A stretch of 64,000 bases of DNA from CAVQYV01 sp963718295 [NCBI: uncultured Methylomirabilota bacterium] (GTDB taxonomy: Bacteria; Methylomirabilota; Methylomirabilia; CAVQYV01), in contig CAVQYV010000004.1 in the NCBI GenBank assembly GCA_963718295.1, forward strand, positions 1-64,000. The letters are read 5' to 3'. Positions 37,714 to 46,867 of this stretch are shown in pieces (position 1 is the stretch's first letter; each line of letters opens with the position of its first letter). The position numbers and the translations under genes are program-made. The notes under the pieces are model-generated. The model saw nothing but the letters and a program-made list of their open reading frames with translations, was not told the DNA's origin and ran no database searches.

Positions 37714-38790
37714 ATGGATCTGTCGGCTCTTGGCGAATTTGGACTCATCCATCGGATACGAGGGACCTCCACTCAGCGGTGGTCGAACATCCTGCTGGGG
37801 ATTGGGGATGATGCGGCCGCGTTTGAGCCCAGCGAAGGATCCGTCATTTTGGCCACTACCGATCTCCTTTTGGAGGATATTCACTTTTTTCGGGAAATCC
37901 CCCCCTTCCATACCTTGGGCAGGAAGGCCCTGGCGGCGAATATCAGCGATATTGCAGCCATGGGAGGGACTCCTCGCCTCGCTTTCGTTTCCTTGGCCCT
38001 TTCTTCTCGGGAGAAAGTGGAATCCATCGATGCCCTCTATGCAGGAATGGAGGAGGAAGCGGAGGAATTCCAAGTTACGGTTGCAGGGGGTGACACCTCG
38101 CTCTCTCCAGGTCCTCTGCTCATAAGTGTCACGCTGCTGGGCGAGGCGAAGCAGCATGCGTGGATCAGACGATCGGGTGCCCAGGTGGGGGACAGTCTCA
38201 TGGTTACAGGGTTTCTGGGAGCCTCGGCCGCCGGACTCGAGGCGATACGGGCAGCCATGGAGATTGATGCTGACAATCCCCGAGGTAAGCCCTCTCGACT
38301 CTGGAAAAGATTTGAGGACCTGAATCCCCTGCTCCAGAAGGCGATGCAGCAAGCAGTGGGCGCTCATTTTTTGCCAGTCCCCCGGGTGAAAGAGGGACAG
38401 CTCTTGGCGCGGGAGCGATGGGCCCATGCTATGATCGATTTGAGCGACGGGTTGGCTTCCGATCTGATGCATCTCTGCGAGGAGAGTGGGGTTGGAGCGA
38501 GGGTGTGGGAAATGGAGATTCCTCTGGCCCCCTGTGCGAGGGAGGCGTCCCGGGAGTTGGGCAAGGATGCCTTGTCCCTTGCCCTGGGAGGAGGCGAGGA
38601 TTACGAGCTGCTTTTTGCCACCCCGAGCCCGGAGGCAGTAAAGAAAGCGTTTCGCCACGCTGGCTTGACTCCACTGACGACGATCGGCGAAATTGTGCCC
38701 AAATCGGAAAGGGTGACTCTCGTTCGGCCGGACGGGAGATCTTGCCCCCTGGCGGGGGGATTCGATCACTTCTTGGCCACGGGGGGATAA
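37714..38790 (+). CDS. thiL: Thiamine-monophosphate kinase
   Basis: 358 residues. Phosphorylates thiamine monophosphate to thiamine pyrophosphate. AIR-synthase-fold features: LGEFGLIHRI start, IGDDAAAF, TTDLLLEDIHFF, AANISDIAAMGGTPRLAFVSLAL, VAGGDTSLSPG, SDGLASDLMHLCEESGVGARV, LGGGEDYELLFA. These are the ordered motifs of ThiL. The cofactor made is needed by the E1 subunits encoded 9 kb upstream, though linkage is not implied. GTGAGCT before ATG 37714 is a weak ribosome binding site. Confidence 0.93.
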   Translation: MDLSALGEFGLIHRIRGTSTQRWSNILLGIGDDAAAFEPSEGSVILATTDLLLEDIHFFREIPPFHTLGRKALAANISDIAAMGGTPRLAFVSLALSSREKVESIDALYAGMEEEAEEFQVTVAGGDTSLSPGPLLISVTLLGEAKQHAWIRRSGAQVGDSLMVTGFLGASAAGLEAIRAAMEIDADNPRGKPSRLWKRFEDLNPLLQKAMQQAVGAHFLPVPRVKEGQLLARERWAHAMIDLSDGLASDLMHLCEESGVGARVWEMEIPLAPCAREASRELGKDALSLALGGGEDYELLFATPSPEAVKKAFRHAGLTPLTTIGEIVPKSERVTLVRPDGRSCPLAGGFDHFLATGG

Positions 38791-38936
38791 TCCTTGGAAC
38801 AAAGCGAGTTGCCCCCGGACGAGGGTTCCCGCAAATGAGGGAGAGATCAGCGTGCTTCGTACACGGCGTTTTTGTACCCAGGCTGGGGCGTGAAGAGGAG
38901 TACGGTCCGGCCAGCCGGAGGATTGGGGTTGCATCC

Positions 38937-38963
38937 TTGACATGCGGGAGGGTTTGAGATAAT
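38937..38963 (+). promoter_or_regulatory. Candidate sigma-70 promoter
   Basis: TTGACA at 38937-38942 and GATAAT at 38958-38963 with a 15-base spacer (AATAAA one turn later gives a longer spacer). It lies about 170 bases before the coiled-coil gene at 39131, in a 340-base stretch (38791-39130) that otherwise has no gene. Confidence 0.35.
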
Positions 38964-39014
38964 AAATTCGTTTCGTTTGTATCAAGGAATGATTCCGGGG
39001 ACAGTTTCACATCG

Positions 39015-39046
39015 TTAGGCAAACCTAGCATTAGGCAAACTTAGCA
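39015..39046. repeat. Two tandem 16-base operator-like repeats
   Basis: ttaggcaaacctagca (39015-39030) and ttaggcaaacttagca (39031-39046) differ at one base. Each unit holds an inverted repeat, TAGG-CAAA-CCTA (imperfect in copy 2). The position, about 55 bases downstream of the candidate promoter, would suit a repressor site. Confidence 0.5.
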
Positions 39047-39130
39047 TTCGATTGGGAGAAATCCTACGCTTTGACCCCCCCCAGGTCGATTGGGGGGGAA
39101 AATCCTCCAGGTCGAAGAAAGGAGGCGCCG

Positions 39131-39589
39131 ATGCGACGACATCCGGATATCAGGTCCGTCGTGCAAGTTACCTTGCAGAGGCTCTCTTTAGGCATGAAGG
39201 GGTTCGTTACCATCATTGCCCTTTCGGAAGCAGGGAAAATGAAGAAAATTACCTTGTCCAAGAGGTTATTCCACTCGATCATCACCCTCTTCGTGCTCCT
39301 ACCCATTCTCTCCTGCTTGGTTTTCTTCAGAAATCTCGATTTCTCATATCGAAATGCCCGATTGGGTTATCTGGAAGAGCAGAACTCCTCTTTGAGCACC
39401 CGATTAGAGGGCCAGATGCAGCAAATTCAGCAATTAAAGAAGGAAATTGCCCAGCTCAAGGATTTCGAGACCAAGCTGCGGGCGATCTCTGGCCTGGAAC
39501 CCTCCACGCAGCCAGTGGTTGGTACCGGGGACGGAGGAGTGAGGGCAGCAAGTATGGCAGCCACATGGAAGAAACCGAAAGAGAAATAG
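39131..39589 (+). CDS. Membrane-anchored coiled-coil protein, possibly a truncated M23 peptidase
   Basis: 152 residues. ATG 39131 is supported by AAAGGAGG 6 bases upstream (ATG 39239 is an alternative inner start). One membrane helix (SIITLFVLLPILSCLVFF) is followed by a coiled coil (EEQNSSLSTRLEGQMQQIQQLKKEIAQLKD) and then FETKLRAISGLEP. This is the layout of the N-terminal third of NlpD/MepM-like M23 endopeptidases. The peptidase domain is missing: the frame ends at KPKEK, and the next 200 bases show no M23 motifs in any frame. It may be a gene remnant or a small scaffold protein. Confidence 0.5.
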   Translation: MRRHPDIRSVVQVTLQRLSLGMKGFVTIIALSEAGKMKKITLSKRLFHSIITLFVLLPILSCLVFFRNLDFSYRNARLGYLEEQNSSLSTRLEGQMQQIQQLKKEIAQLKDFETKLRAISGLEPSTQPVVGTGDGGVRAASMAATWKKPKEK

Positions 39590-39789
39590 TCTGGGAGGCA
39601 CCAGAGGATGGACCCCTTTTCTAAGGCTTTTCTAAGTCGGGTTCGGGCGATACCGGTCATGATCTTTTGCCAATCGCACCCCTGGTGGCAGTTCCGATTT
39701 CAATGGTAGCTTCATACTGGCGAGGATTCTGAGGCCATCAGCCATCGGATCCTTTTGAGAAATCCGTTTCCCGGTGACGCAGGTACCCA

Positions 39790-40854
39790 ATGAGTGAATC
39801 GGGAAAGATGGGGGATGTAACGTTGTCTGATCTTGCTGAGGGTCTCTCTCCGCGCTCCTCCATGAATATCCTGCTGGTGGATGATGAGCCCCATGTACGC
39901 CAGACTCTGGCAGAGGCGCTGTCTCGGGATGGTTATCGGGTGACCTCTGCGGGCAGTGGCTTGGAGGCCCTGAGTCTGCTGCGAGAGAAAAGCTTTCAGA
40001 TGTTGCTCGCGGACATCTCCATGCCCGGAATGAGCGGAATCGAACTCCTGGAGCTCGCCTACAAAATCCATCCGGACATGACCGTCGTGTTGATCACCGG
40101 ATTTGGGGATGTGCAGATCGCCAAGAGTTGCCTACAGAAGGGGGCTTCGGACTTCATCACCAAGCCTGTCAACATCCGGGAGCTCCCGATCATTGTGGAA
40201 AGAAATCTGGAGAGGCGGCGTCTGGAAAGGGAGCGCCTCATGGAGAAGGGGGCTCAAATCCTCTTGGAGGCAATCCAAGCACTGGCGGCGGCGATCGACG
40301 CCAAGGATCCCGATACAGCAGGCCATTCTCACCGGGTTACCGAGCTTTCTCTCCTATTGGGGGATTCGCTCGATCTTTCTCGAGAAGAGCGCTATGCGCT
40401 GCAGTTGGCCGCCGAGATGCATGATGTCGGGAAGATCGGAACGCCAGAAGGGGTCCTCCACAAGCCTTCACAGCTGACAGCGGACGAGTGGGCCTCTATG
40501 CGTGCCCATCCCGTCAAGGGAGCCGAAATCGTCAGTCATATTGAGGAGCTGGGAGAGGTAGCCTCGATCATCCGCCACCATCATGAAAGGGTAGATGGAC
40601 AGGGTTATCCGGACGGCCTGAAGGGAGAGGCCATACCGAGGTTGGCCAGGATTATTACGGTTGCCGATGCCTACGACATCATGACTACGGGACGAATCTA
40701 CTGCCCCAAGAGACCCGAGGAGGAAGCGATTGGGGAGCTTTTAGGGGAAAGGGGAACCCAATTCGACTCGGAGTTGGTAGAGATCTTCATCGGGTCCCTG
40801 GAGATGAGGAGGGAAGTCGGAGACAGCGAAGAAGAAGGAGGGGATGAGAGGTGA
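39790..40854 (+). CDS. Response regulator with HD-GYP domain
   Basis: 354 residues. REC domain at about 25-145 with the acidic pair DDE, phospho-acceptor Asp75 (LLADISMPG) and Lys in TKPVN. The HD-GYP phosphodiesterase domain follows: HSHRVTELSLLLG, HD at 211-212 (EMHDVGKIG), HHE at 264-266 and GYP at 272-274 (GQGYPDGLKGE). It should hydrolyse cyclic di-GMP when phosphorylated. The usual DRPYR segment is degenerate (TGRIYCPKRP). It is first of the chemotaxis-like cluster and overlaps cheR by 4 bases (GTGA), so c-di-GMP turnover and the Che pathway are probably co-expressed. Confidence 0.9.
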   Translation: MSESGKMGDVTLSDLAEGLSPRSSMNILLVDDEPHVRQTLAEALSRDGYRVTSAGSGLEALSLLREKSFQMLLADISMPGMSGIELLELAYKIHPDMTVVLITGFGDVQIAKSCLQKGASDFITKPVNIRELPIIVERNLERRRLERERLMEKGAQILLEAIQALAAAIDAKDPDTAGHSHRVTELSLLLGDSLDLSREERYALQLAAEMHDVGKIGTPEGVLHKPSQLTADEWASMRAHPVKGAEIVSHIEELGEVASIIRHHHERVDGQGYPDGLKGEAIPRLARIITVADAYDIMTTGRIYCPKRPEEEAIGELLGERGTQFDSELVEIFIGSLEMRREVGDSEEEGGDER

Positions 40855-41804
40855 GGGATTCATCCTTCTTCTCTCCCTTCGGGGACAGGCGAGATAGCCT
40901 TCTCGCGGCTCCACGTCCCCCCTTGGGCTCACATTCGACCCCAGCAAGCGAAGATATGGCCATGCAGAGGCTGTGTGATGTAGTGAGGGAGAAGCGAGGG
41001 GTAGACTTAGCCCTATATTCAGATAGCTATTTGAAGCGAAGGCTGGTGCTGCAACTGAAAAGCAAAGGCTGCGCTTCCCTGGAGGAGTTTGCAAAGCTGC
41101 TTTCATCAGATGTCCAGGAGATCGACCTTTTTCTGGAAAGCCTGATTGTGAGAGTGACGGAGTTCTTTCGATCTCCGGCCACCTTCGAGGCGCTGGAAAA
41201 AAGGATTTTTCCCGCCCTTCTGGCCCGAAAGCGGGCGGAATTCTCTCATGTCATTCGGTGTTGGAGCGCAGGTTGTTCCTCAGGGGAGGAGCCCTATTCG
41301 CTGGGCATCCTGATTCGGGAAGCCCTCAAGAAGGAAAAAGAGAGATTCTCCGCCCTGGTGTTCGCCACCGACATGGACCAAAAGAGCCTCACGATGGCCC
41401 GGCGGGGAGTATTCGAACGAAAAAAGTTGATGAGGGTGAGACAGGATTGGAAGGACGCCTATTTTGAAAAGGAAGGTGAGGGCTATAGGGTAAGGGAAGA
41501 GATCCGCAGGATCGTTATCTATCGCACCCACAACTTGCAGGATCCTCCCCCCTTTCGCAATTTGGATCTCATTCTCTTCAGGAATGTTCTTATCTATCTC
41601 AAGCCGGATCTGCAGCGGTCGCTTCTCATCACATTCCTGGAAATCCTGAACCCGGGAGGCTATCTGGTCTTGGGCCGAACGGAAGGGGGAGCTGGGGTCG
41701 TGCCTCCCCAATACGAGGTGATTGAGGCGGCGGAAAGGATCTATCGGCGTCCCCTGAGTGAAAACGAATTTCGTCCCCTGGGCAGTTCGTTTTCGAAGGT
41801 TTGA
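40851..41804 (+). CDS. cheR: Chemoreceptor glutamate methyltransferase CheR
   Basis: 317 residues from GTG 40851; an inner ATG near 40956 would start at the conserved domain. CheR N-terminal helices (RLCDVVREKRGVDLALY, LKRRLVLQLKSKGCASLEEF), VTEFFRSPATFEALEKRIFP, SAM motif RCWSAGCSSGEEPYSLGILI, and ILFRNVLIYLKPDLQRSLLITFLEILNPGGYLVLGRTE. It methylates glutamates on methyl-accepting proteins. No CheB methylesterase is encoded in this window. Confidence 0.93.
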   Translation: MRDSSFFSPFGDRRDSLLAAPRPPLGSHSTPASEDMAMQRLCDVVREKRGVDLALYSDSYLKRRLVLQLKSKGCASLEEFAKLLSSDVQEIDLFLESLIVRVTEFFRSPATFEALEKRIFPALLARKRAEFSHVIRCWSAGCSSGEEPYSLGILIREALKKEKERFSALVFATDMDQKSLTMARRGVFERKKLMRVRQDWKDAYFEKEGEGYRVREEIRRIVIYRTHNLQDPPPFRNLDLILFRNVLIYLKPDLQRSLLITFLEILNPGGYLVLGRTEGGAGVVPPQYEVIEAAERIYRRPLSENEFRPLGSSFSKV

Positions 41805-41968
41805 CCTGGCGAGTGCGGGACGGTGCAACGTGGAGAACGGTATGCCTTGAGGATCAAGTTGGGGAACAGGATGAGGGGTGACAATCATTTCTCCAAGCGT
41901 GTTCATTCTGCAGAGGGACTGCTACGAATGAGATGGAAACATATGATTTCTCTTAGGGAGGGAGGATC

Positions 41969-43243
41969 ATGAAGATTTCGATTGGAAACAAGATCATATT
42001 GGCCTTCTTGGCGGTCATTTTCACCGTAGTCCTGACCAATGGGATCGCCGTGGTGGCGATGAAGAACATCGCCCTCCGGGAATGGGTCAGCACTTCCTTG
42101 AGCGCCTCTTCTGCCTTGCTCATCGGGGCGATCCTCTCTCTTATCATCTCTCGTAGCATTACCCGAGAGCTTCGGAGTTTGCTCGCTGCTGCGAGAAGTA
42201 TGGGGAGTGGGGACTTGACGCAGAACGTTTGGGTGAGGTCCCAGGATGAGATCGGAGAGTTGGCCGAGAGCTTCAATCAAATGCTCCTGAACCTCAGGGA
42301 GATTGTGAGGGAGATGCGCTCGGTGATCTCCACCGTCTCCCGATCTGCAGTGGAGTTGTCGAACTCCGCCCAAGAGATGAATGCGTCGACCGAGGAGATC
42401 GCAGCCACCGTCGAGCAGGTGGCGAAAGGGGCTGAGCAACAAGCCTCTCTGGTCGATCAGGCCTCCAAGCTGATGAGGGATCTGGCCAATTCGAGCAATG
42501 AGATTGCGACTCGGGCGCGGGCCGCAGCGGATGCTGCCTCGGAAGCAGGCTATTCGGCCCAAACTGGGAGTAAGGTGGTCCAGGAGGCCATGGAGAAGTT
42601 GAAAGGGGCCTTTGATGTGATGGACTCCTCGGCCAGAGGGGTGAAGGGCTTCTCCGAAAGAGTGGGCCAGGTAGGGACCATCGTGGATGTCATCACCAAG
42701 ATCGCGCAGCAAACCCATCTTCTGGCTCTGAATGCCACCATTGAGGCGGCGAGGGCCGGGGAGTATGGCAAGGGATTTGCAGTGGTGGCTGAGGAGGTGA
42801 GAAAGCTGGCGGCGGAGGTAGCTGCCTCGGCCGAGAAGATCTCCGAGATCATCAAGGAGATCTGGGGGGAAAGTTCAAAGGTTCTCACCTCGATGGAAGT
42901 GGCCAGCAAGGAGGTGAACTCAGGGAAGGACCTCTTGGCATCCATTGCGAGGGCCCTGGAGGAGATTGTCCTGGTGGTGATCGATGAGGTGAAGAAGGTA
43001 CAAGAGATCTCTCAACTTACTCAGCAGCAGACCAAGGGGGCGGACCAAATGGTGGTCACGATTGATGAGATCGCGAAGGTGGCCATAGACAACGCGGCCT
43101 TCTCTGAACAGACATCAGCGGCTACTATGGAGCAGACGGCGTCCATGGAGCAGATGGCCGATGCAGCCCAAAGGCTCTCCAGCTTGGGCAAGCAGCTCGA
43201 CCAGAATATCGCGAGATTCAGGGTAGATGAACACGGCGCCTGA
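41969..43243 (+). CDS. Methyl-accepting chemotaxis protein without a periplasmic sensor domain
   Basis: 424 residues. Two membrane helices, about 8-30 and 44-62, are separated by only about a dozen residues (NIALREWVSTSL), so there is almost no extracytoplasmic loop. A HAMP domain follows (SRSITRELRSLLAAARSMGSGDL, DEIGELAESFNQML). The long signalling coiled coil has its hairpin tip at THLLALNATIEAARAGEYGKGFAVVAEEVRKLA, the CheA/CheW contact. Signals must come from the membrane, the cytoplasm or another protein. AGGGAGGGAGGATC precedes ATG 41969. Overlaps cheW by 17 bases. Confidence 0.92.
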   Translation: MKISIGNKIILAFLAVIFTVVLTNGIAVVAMKNIALREWVSTSLSASSALLIGAILSLIISRSITRELRSLLAAARSMGSGDLTQNVWVRSQDEIGELAESFNQMLLNLREIVREMRSVISTVSRSAVELSNSAQEMNASTEEIAATVEQVAKGAEQQASLVDQASKLMRDLANSSNEIATRARAAADAASEAGYSAQTGSKVVQEAMEKLKGAFDVMDSSARGVKGFSERVGQVGTIVDVITKIAQQTHLLALNATIEAARAGEYGKGFAVVAEEVRKLAAEVAASAEKISEIIKEIWGESSKVLTSMEVASKEVNSGKDLLASIARALEEIVLVVIDEVKKVQEISQLTQQQTKGADQMVVTIDEIAKVAIDNAAFSEQTSAATMEQTASMEQMADAAQRLSSLGKQLDQNIARFRVDEHGA

Positions 43244-43754
43244 CGAAAAGAGGATCCAGACGGACGGATCGTTAGAGGCGGCAGAAAGGGAGCGATTAGA
43301 ACACCTTATCACCTTCCGGCTGCAAAGGGAGTGGTTCGCCCTCCGGGTGGAGGAGATCCGGGAGGTGGTCCAACGAGCCCCCCTCACCGCAGTACCCAAT
43401 GCCCCGGAGCATATCCTGGGGATTATGAACTTGAGAGGCAAGGTCCTGACGGTCTTCGACCTGGATTCACTCTTGGGCCTGTCCTCCCCGCTGGAAAAAG
43501 AAAGGTCGCAGGTGCTCATCTTATCTCTTCCCGACCCGGAGATCGATCTCGGCTTTCTGGTGGACCAGGTAGCGCAGATCAGGGAGATCTCGCCGGATCA
43601 TCTGCGAGGACTCTCAGCATCCAGCGCCACGGGCGAAAGAAAGGGAGCCTACTATCGAGGGGCCCTCTATTTTGGAGGAGCCGTCATCAATGTCCTCAAT
43701 CCCATCCCTGTTATCTCTTCTCTGGTGCCCGAACTTGAGGAGGTATCCGGATGA
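43227..43754 (+). CDS. cheW: Chemotaxis adaptor CheW
   Basis: 175 residues with one CheW SH3-like domain: ITFRLQREWFALRVEEIREVVQ, TAVPNAPEHILGIMNLRGKVLTVFDLDSLLGL, VLILSLPDPEIDLGFLVDQVAQI, FGGAVINVLNPIPVISSL. It links the receptor to CheA. An N-terminal extension of about 20 residues is charged. The start overlaps the MCP gene and the end overlaps cheY (ATGA), so MCP, cheW and cheY are translationally coupled. Confidence 0.93.
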   Translation: MNTAPDEKRIQTDGSLEAAERERLEHLITFRLQREWFALRVEEIREVVQRAPLTAVPNAPEHILGIMNLRGKVLTVFDLDSLLGLSSPLEKERSQVLILSLPDPEIDLGFLVDQVAQIREISPDHLRGLSASSATGERKGAYYRGALYFGGAVINVLNPIPVISSLVPELEEVSG

Positions 43755-44143
43755 GCATCAAAGTGCTGGTGGTGGATGATGCGATCTTCATGAGGAGCAT
43801 GATTCGGGATATCTTCGCGCGATCCCCATTCGTGATTTCTGGGGAGGCCGAGAACGGCCTCGAGGCGGTGAGGATCTATAAAGAATTGTCGCCGGACATC
43901 ACGACCATGGACATTGTGATGCCGGTGATGGATGGGATTTCTGCCCTGAAGGAGATCATCAAGTTTGATCCCCAGGCCAAGGTGATCATGTGTAGCGCCT
44001 TGGGCCAGGAGTCTCTCATTACCGAATCGATCGAGGCAGGGGCCAAGGATTTCATCGTAAAACCCTTCCAGCCCAATAAGGTGCTTCGGGTGGTGATATC
44101 GGTCCTGGGTCTTGATGAGAACTTCAGACCTCTCATCGGCTAA
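43751..44143 (+). CDS. cheY: Chemotaxis response regulator CheY
   Basis: 130-residue single REC domain. Acid pair Asp9-Asp10 (VVDDAIFMR), phospho-acceptor Asp54 (TTMDIVMPVMDG), Ser82 (MCSALGQ) at the Thr/Ser switch, Lys104 (VKPFQPNK). The MCSALGQ pattern is that of the CheY of CheC/CheD-type systems (as in Bacillus and Thermotoga) rather than enterobacterial CheY. It is the probable phosphorylation target of CheA and substrate of CheC. Confidence 0.92.
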   Translation: MSIKVLVVDDAIFMRSMIRDIFARSPFVISGEAENGLEAVRIYKELSPDITTMDIVMPVMDGISALKEIIKFDPQAKVIMCSALGQESLITESIEAGAKDFIVKPFQPNKVLRVVISVLGLDENFRPLIG

Positions 44144-44213
44144 TCAAGCGAACCCCGTAGGCCCCGCCCTTTGAGCCAGAGGCGGCGATTCCCAGTGCAA
44201 AAGGCATACATGT

Positions 44214-46223
44214 ATGGATATGTCAAAATACTTGAAGCTGTTCATCAGTGAGTCGGAGGAGCATCTCCAGAAGGTTGATAACCTGCTGCTGGAACTGGAG
44301 AGAACCCCTGAGGAGAGATCCAAGGTGGACGAGCTCTTTCGAGAGGCCCACTCCATGAAGGGCATGTCCGCCTCGATGGGCTTCGTGCAGATTTCCACCC
44401 TCTCCCATCGGCTGGAGGATTTTTTAGATAAACTGCGAAAAGGAACCCTCTCGGTAACCAAAGGGACGGTTGATCTTCTCTTTGAGGGCTTTGATCTGCT
44501 GCGCAACTCCATTGAAGAGGTGAAAGAAAAGGGGATTTCCACGGTGGGTGGCTCCGCTTTCACGGAGAAGCTGCAGGGCTATCAGCAGGAAGGTCAGGGA
44601 ACGGAGCGAGCTCCGTCCCCGATCTACGAAACACCGACGCCATCGCAGGCGACTTCGACCCCTCCCCCCCGGGGGGAAGAAGAAGACCAGATCCAACAGA
44701 TCCAGAGATGGGCCAAAGAGAGAGGATTTCGTCTCTATTCCATCACGGTGAGAGTGGCAAGAGATGCAACTATGCCCAACGCCCGAGCTCTGGTGATCTG
44801 CAAGCGGGTCGGGGGCTTGGGAGAAATCCTCCAGATGTCTCCCACTCTGGAGGATCTACAGGGGGGTAATTTCAAGGGTGTTCTCTCCATATTGTTGGCA
44901 TCCATGAGAGGGGCCGCGGAGATCCAGGGCACGATCTTGGCCCAGCCCGAGATAGAGTCGGCCTCGGTGAAGGAGGTCACCGGAGAACAGATGCCCTCGG
45001 GGCGAGAGGAGACGGCCCCATCTGTCTATCAGCAAAAGGCTCCTCCCGCTCCTTCTGCCGTTCCGCTTCAGATGAAAAAGAGCACTATGGTTAGGGTGGA
45101 TACCCGGCTGTTGGACGATTTGATCGATATGGTGGGTGAGCTGGTAACCGTGAAAGGGAGCCTCATGGATTACAGCGCCCAGCTGGCCCCAGTCCGGTTG
45201 CGCGAAGATATCGATGAAGTCGACCACCTGGTGTCAGGCCTTTATCGACTGGCGATCAGGCTGCGCATGATGCCCTTGGATCTGGTGGCAGAGCGATTCC
45301 CGCGGGCGATTCGCGACCTGGCACGCTCCAAGGGGAAAGAGGTGATTTTCGAAATCATCGGGAAGGAGATCGAACTGGATCGAGCCATTCTGGAGGAGCT
45401 TCCGGATCCTCTTCTCCATATCTTCCGAAATTGCATCGATCACGGGATCGAGTTGCCAGAGGAACGAGCTCATAAGGGAAAGCCGCTGGCAGGAAGGCTG
45501 AAAATGGAGGCAACGAGGGAGCGTGAGCGCATCCTGATTCAAATCAGCGACGATGGCCGGGGGATGGATCCCGCCAGGATCAAAAGGGTAGCCCTGGAAA
45601 AGGGCATCATCACTCGCAGCCATTCTGAGACCCTGAACGATGAGGAGGCCTTGTACCTGATCACGGCCCCCGGATTCAGCACAGCGGAGGTGGTATCGGA
45701 GGTATCAGGGCGAGGGGTGGGGATGGATGTGGTAAGGAGTGTCATAGAATCCCTGGGAGGGAGCTTGTTGATCGACTCCCAGAGGGATGTGGGGACTACC
45801 ATCAGCTTGAGGTTGCCCTTGACCTTGGCCATCATTCAGGTCCTGCTGGTAGGGGTAGGAAGAGAGAAGTATGCGATTCCGATCTCCCAGATCCATCGCA
45901 CCCTCAATTTCTCCCCTGCCGACATCCGGACCTCTCAAGCGCAAGAATGGATCACCAGCGAGGAAGGACTCATCCCCCTATTCCGCTTGGGGTCCTTGCT
46001 GGGGATTTCAGACGGGAGAAGGGATCTTCAGGGGCCCATGAGGGGGATCTTGGTGGAGCGGCGAGGTCGCGCGATGGGGATGGTGGTGGACGATTTGCTG
46101 GGATATCGGGAAGCGGTAGTCAAGCCATTACGAGGACCGCTTCGGAAGGCGAAAGGCTATGCCGGTGCGACCATCATGGGGGACGGCTCCTTGGTCTTGA
46201 TCCTGGATCTGAATACCCTCTAA
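44214..46223 (+). CDS. cheA: Chemotaxis histidine kinase CheA
   Basis: 669 residues. P1 Hpt domain with the phospho-accepting His46 (FREAHSMKGMSASMG); a linker with Pro-rich stretch; a P2-like domain (FRLYSITVRVARDATMPNARALVI); P3 dimerisation (RVDTRLLDDLIDMVGELVTVKGSL); P4 ATPase with LLHIFRNCIDHGIELPEERAHKGK, SDDGRGMDPARIKRVALEKG and GVGMDVVRSVIESLGG; P5 CheW-like at the end (ALIQVLLVGVGREKYAIPISQI-type, PLFRLGSLLGIS). It starts 70 bases after cheY. Complete and apparently active. Confidence 0.95.
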   Translation: MDMSKYLKLFISESEEHLQKVDNLLLELERTPEERSKVDELFREAHSMKGMSASMGFVQISTLSHRLEDFLDKLRKGTLSVTKGTVDLLFEGFDLLRNSIEEVKEKGISTVGGSAFTEKLQGYQQEGQGTERAPSPIYETPTPSQATSTPPPRGEEEDQIQQIQRWAKERGFRLYSITVRVARDATMPNARALVICKRVGGLGEILQMSPTLEDLQGGNFKGVLSILLASMRGAAEIQGTILAQPEIESASVKEVTGEQMPSGREETAPSVYQQKAPPAPSAVPLQMKKSTMVRVDTRLLDDLIDMVGELVTVKGSLMDYSAQLAPVRLREDIDEVDHLVSGLYRLAIRLRMMPLDLVAERFPRAIRDLARSKGKEVIFEIIGKEIELDRAILEELPDPLLHIFRNCIDHGIELPEERAHKGKPLAGRLKMEATRERERILIQISDDGRGMDPARIKRVALEKGIITRSHSETLNDEEALYLITAPGFSTAEVVSEVSGRGVGMDVVRSVIESLGGSLLIDSQRDVGTTISLRLPLTLAIIQVLLVGVGREKYAIPISQIHRTLNFSPADIRTSQAQEWITSEEGLIPLFRLGSLLGISDGRRDLQGPMRGILVERRGRAMGMVVDDLLGYREAVVKPLRGPLRKAKGYAGATIMGDGSLVLILDLNTL

Positions 46224-46237
46224 TTTCTCATCCAACT

Positions 46238-46867
46238 ATGAATTCTTCTTTCCGTCCCTCTGCGAAACAGATAGATGCGCTGAAAGAGCTCAGCCATTTG
46301 GGCATGAACCATGCGACTTCTGCCCTCTCTCAGCTGCTGGGTCAACCCCTGACCCTCGCGGTCCCTGAGGTATCGATCTTGCCTCTTCCGGACATATCCC
46401 AGCATATTGGAGGGAAGAAGGAACTGGTGGCGGGCTTGTTCCTTAAAGTCCGGGGGATTGCCAAAGGAAATATCCTCATTCTGCTGCCTCGCAAGAGTGT
46501 CATTTCCATTATCCAGATGTTGACCGGCAGGAAAACTGCCCAAACCATGATCCTCTCCGAGGAAGACGCATCGGCCCTGAAGGAACTGGCCAACATCCTG
46601 GCTTCCGCCTATCTGACCGCCCTTAGCAATCTTTTGGGAATTCCCCTCATCCCATCCATTCCGGAGTTGGCCTTTGACATGGCCGGCGCGGTGGTAGAAT
46701 ACCTGGTCATCGAACTGGGCAAGATGGGTTCGGAGACGATAGCGGTGGAGACCCGGTTCGAGAATCGGGAAAACGAGGTTTCGGGTCGGCTCATTCTCTT
46801 TGTGGATCCGAAATCCACGCCCGCCTTTCTCAACTCCTCTCAATCTCACCTTTTGCGGAATGAATAA
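46238..46867 (+). CDS. cheC: CheY-P phosphatase CheC
   Basis: 209 residues from ATG 46238. CheC proteins carry two D/S-xxx-E-xx-N-x22-P active-site motifs. In the first, residues are Asp13, Glu17 and Pro43, but the Asn position is His20 (ALKELSHLGMN). In the second, Ser112, Glu116, Asn119 and Pro142 are all present (SALKELANILASAYL). Only the second site should therefore be catalytic. It dephosphorylates CheY-P and in other systems also binds CheD; the cheD start lies inside its last codons. AACT before the ATG is a weak ribosome binding site, so translation may be coupled to cheA. Confidence 0.88.
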   Translation: MNSSFRPSAKQIDALKELSHLGMNHATSALSQLLGQPLTLAVPEVSILPLPDISQHIGGKKELVAGLFLKVRGIAKGNILILLPRKSVISIIQMLTGRKTAQTMILSEEDASALKELANILASAYLTALSNLLGIPLIPSIPELAFDMAGAVVEYLVIELGKMGSETIAVETRFENRENEVSGRLILFVDPKSTPAFLNSSQSHLLRNE

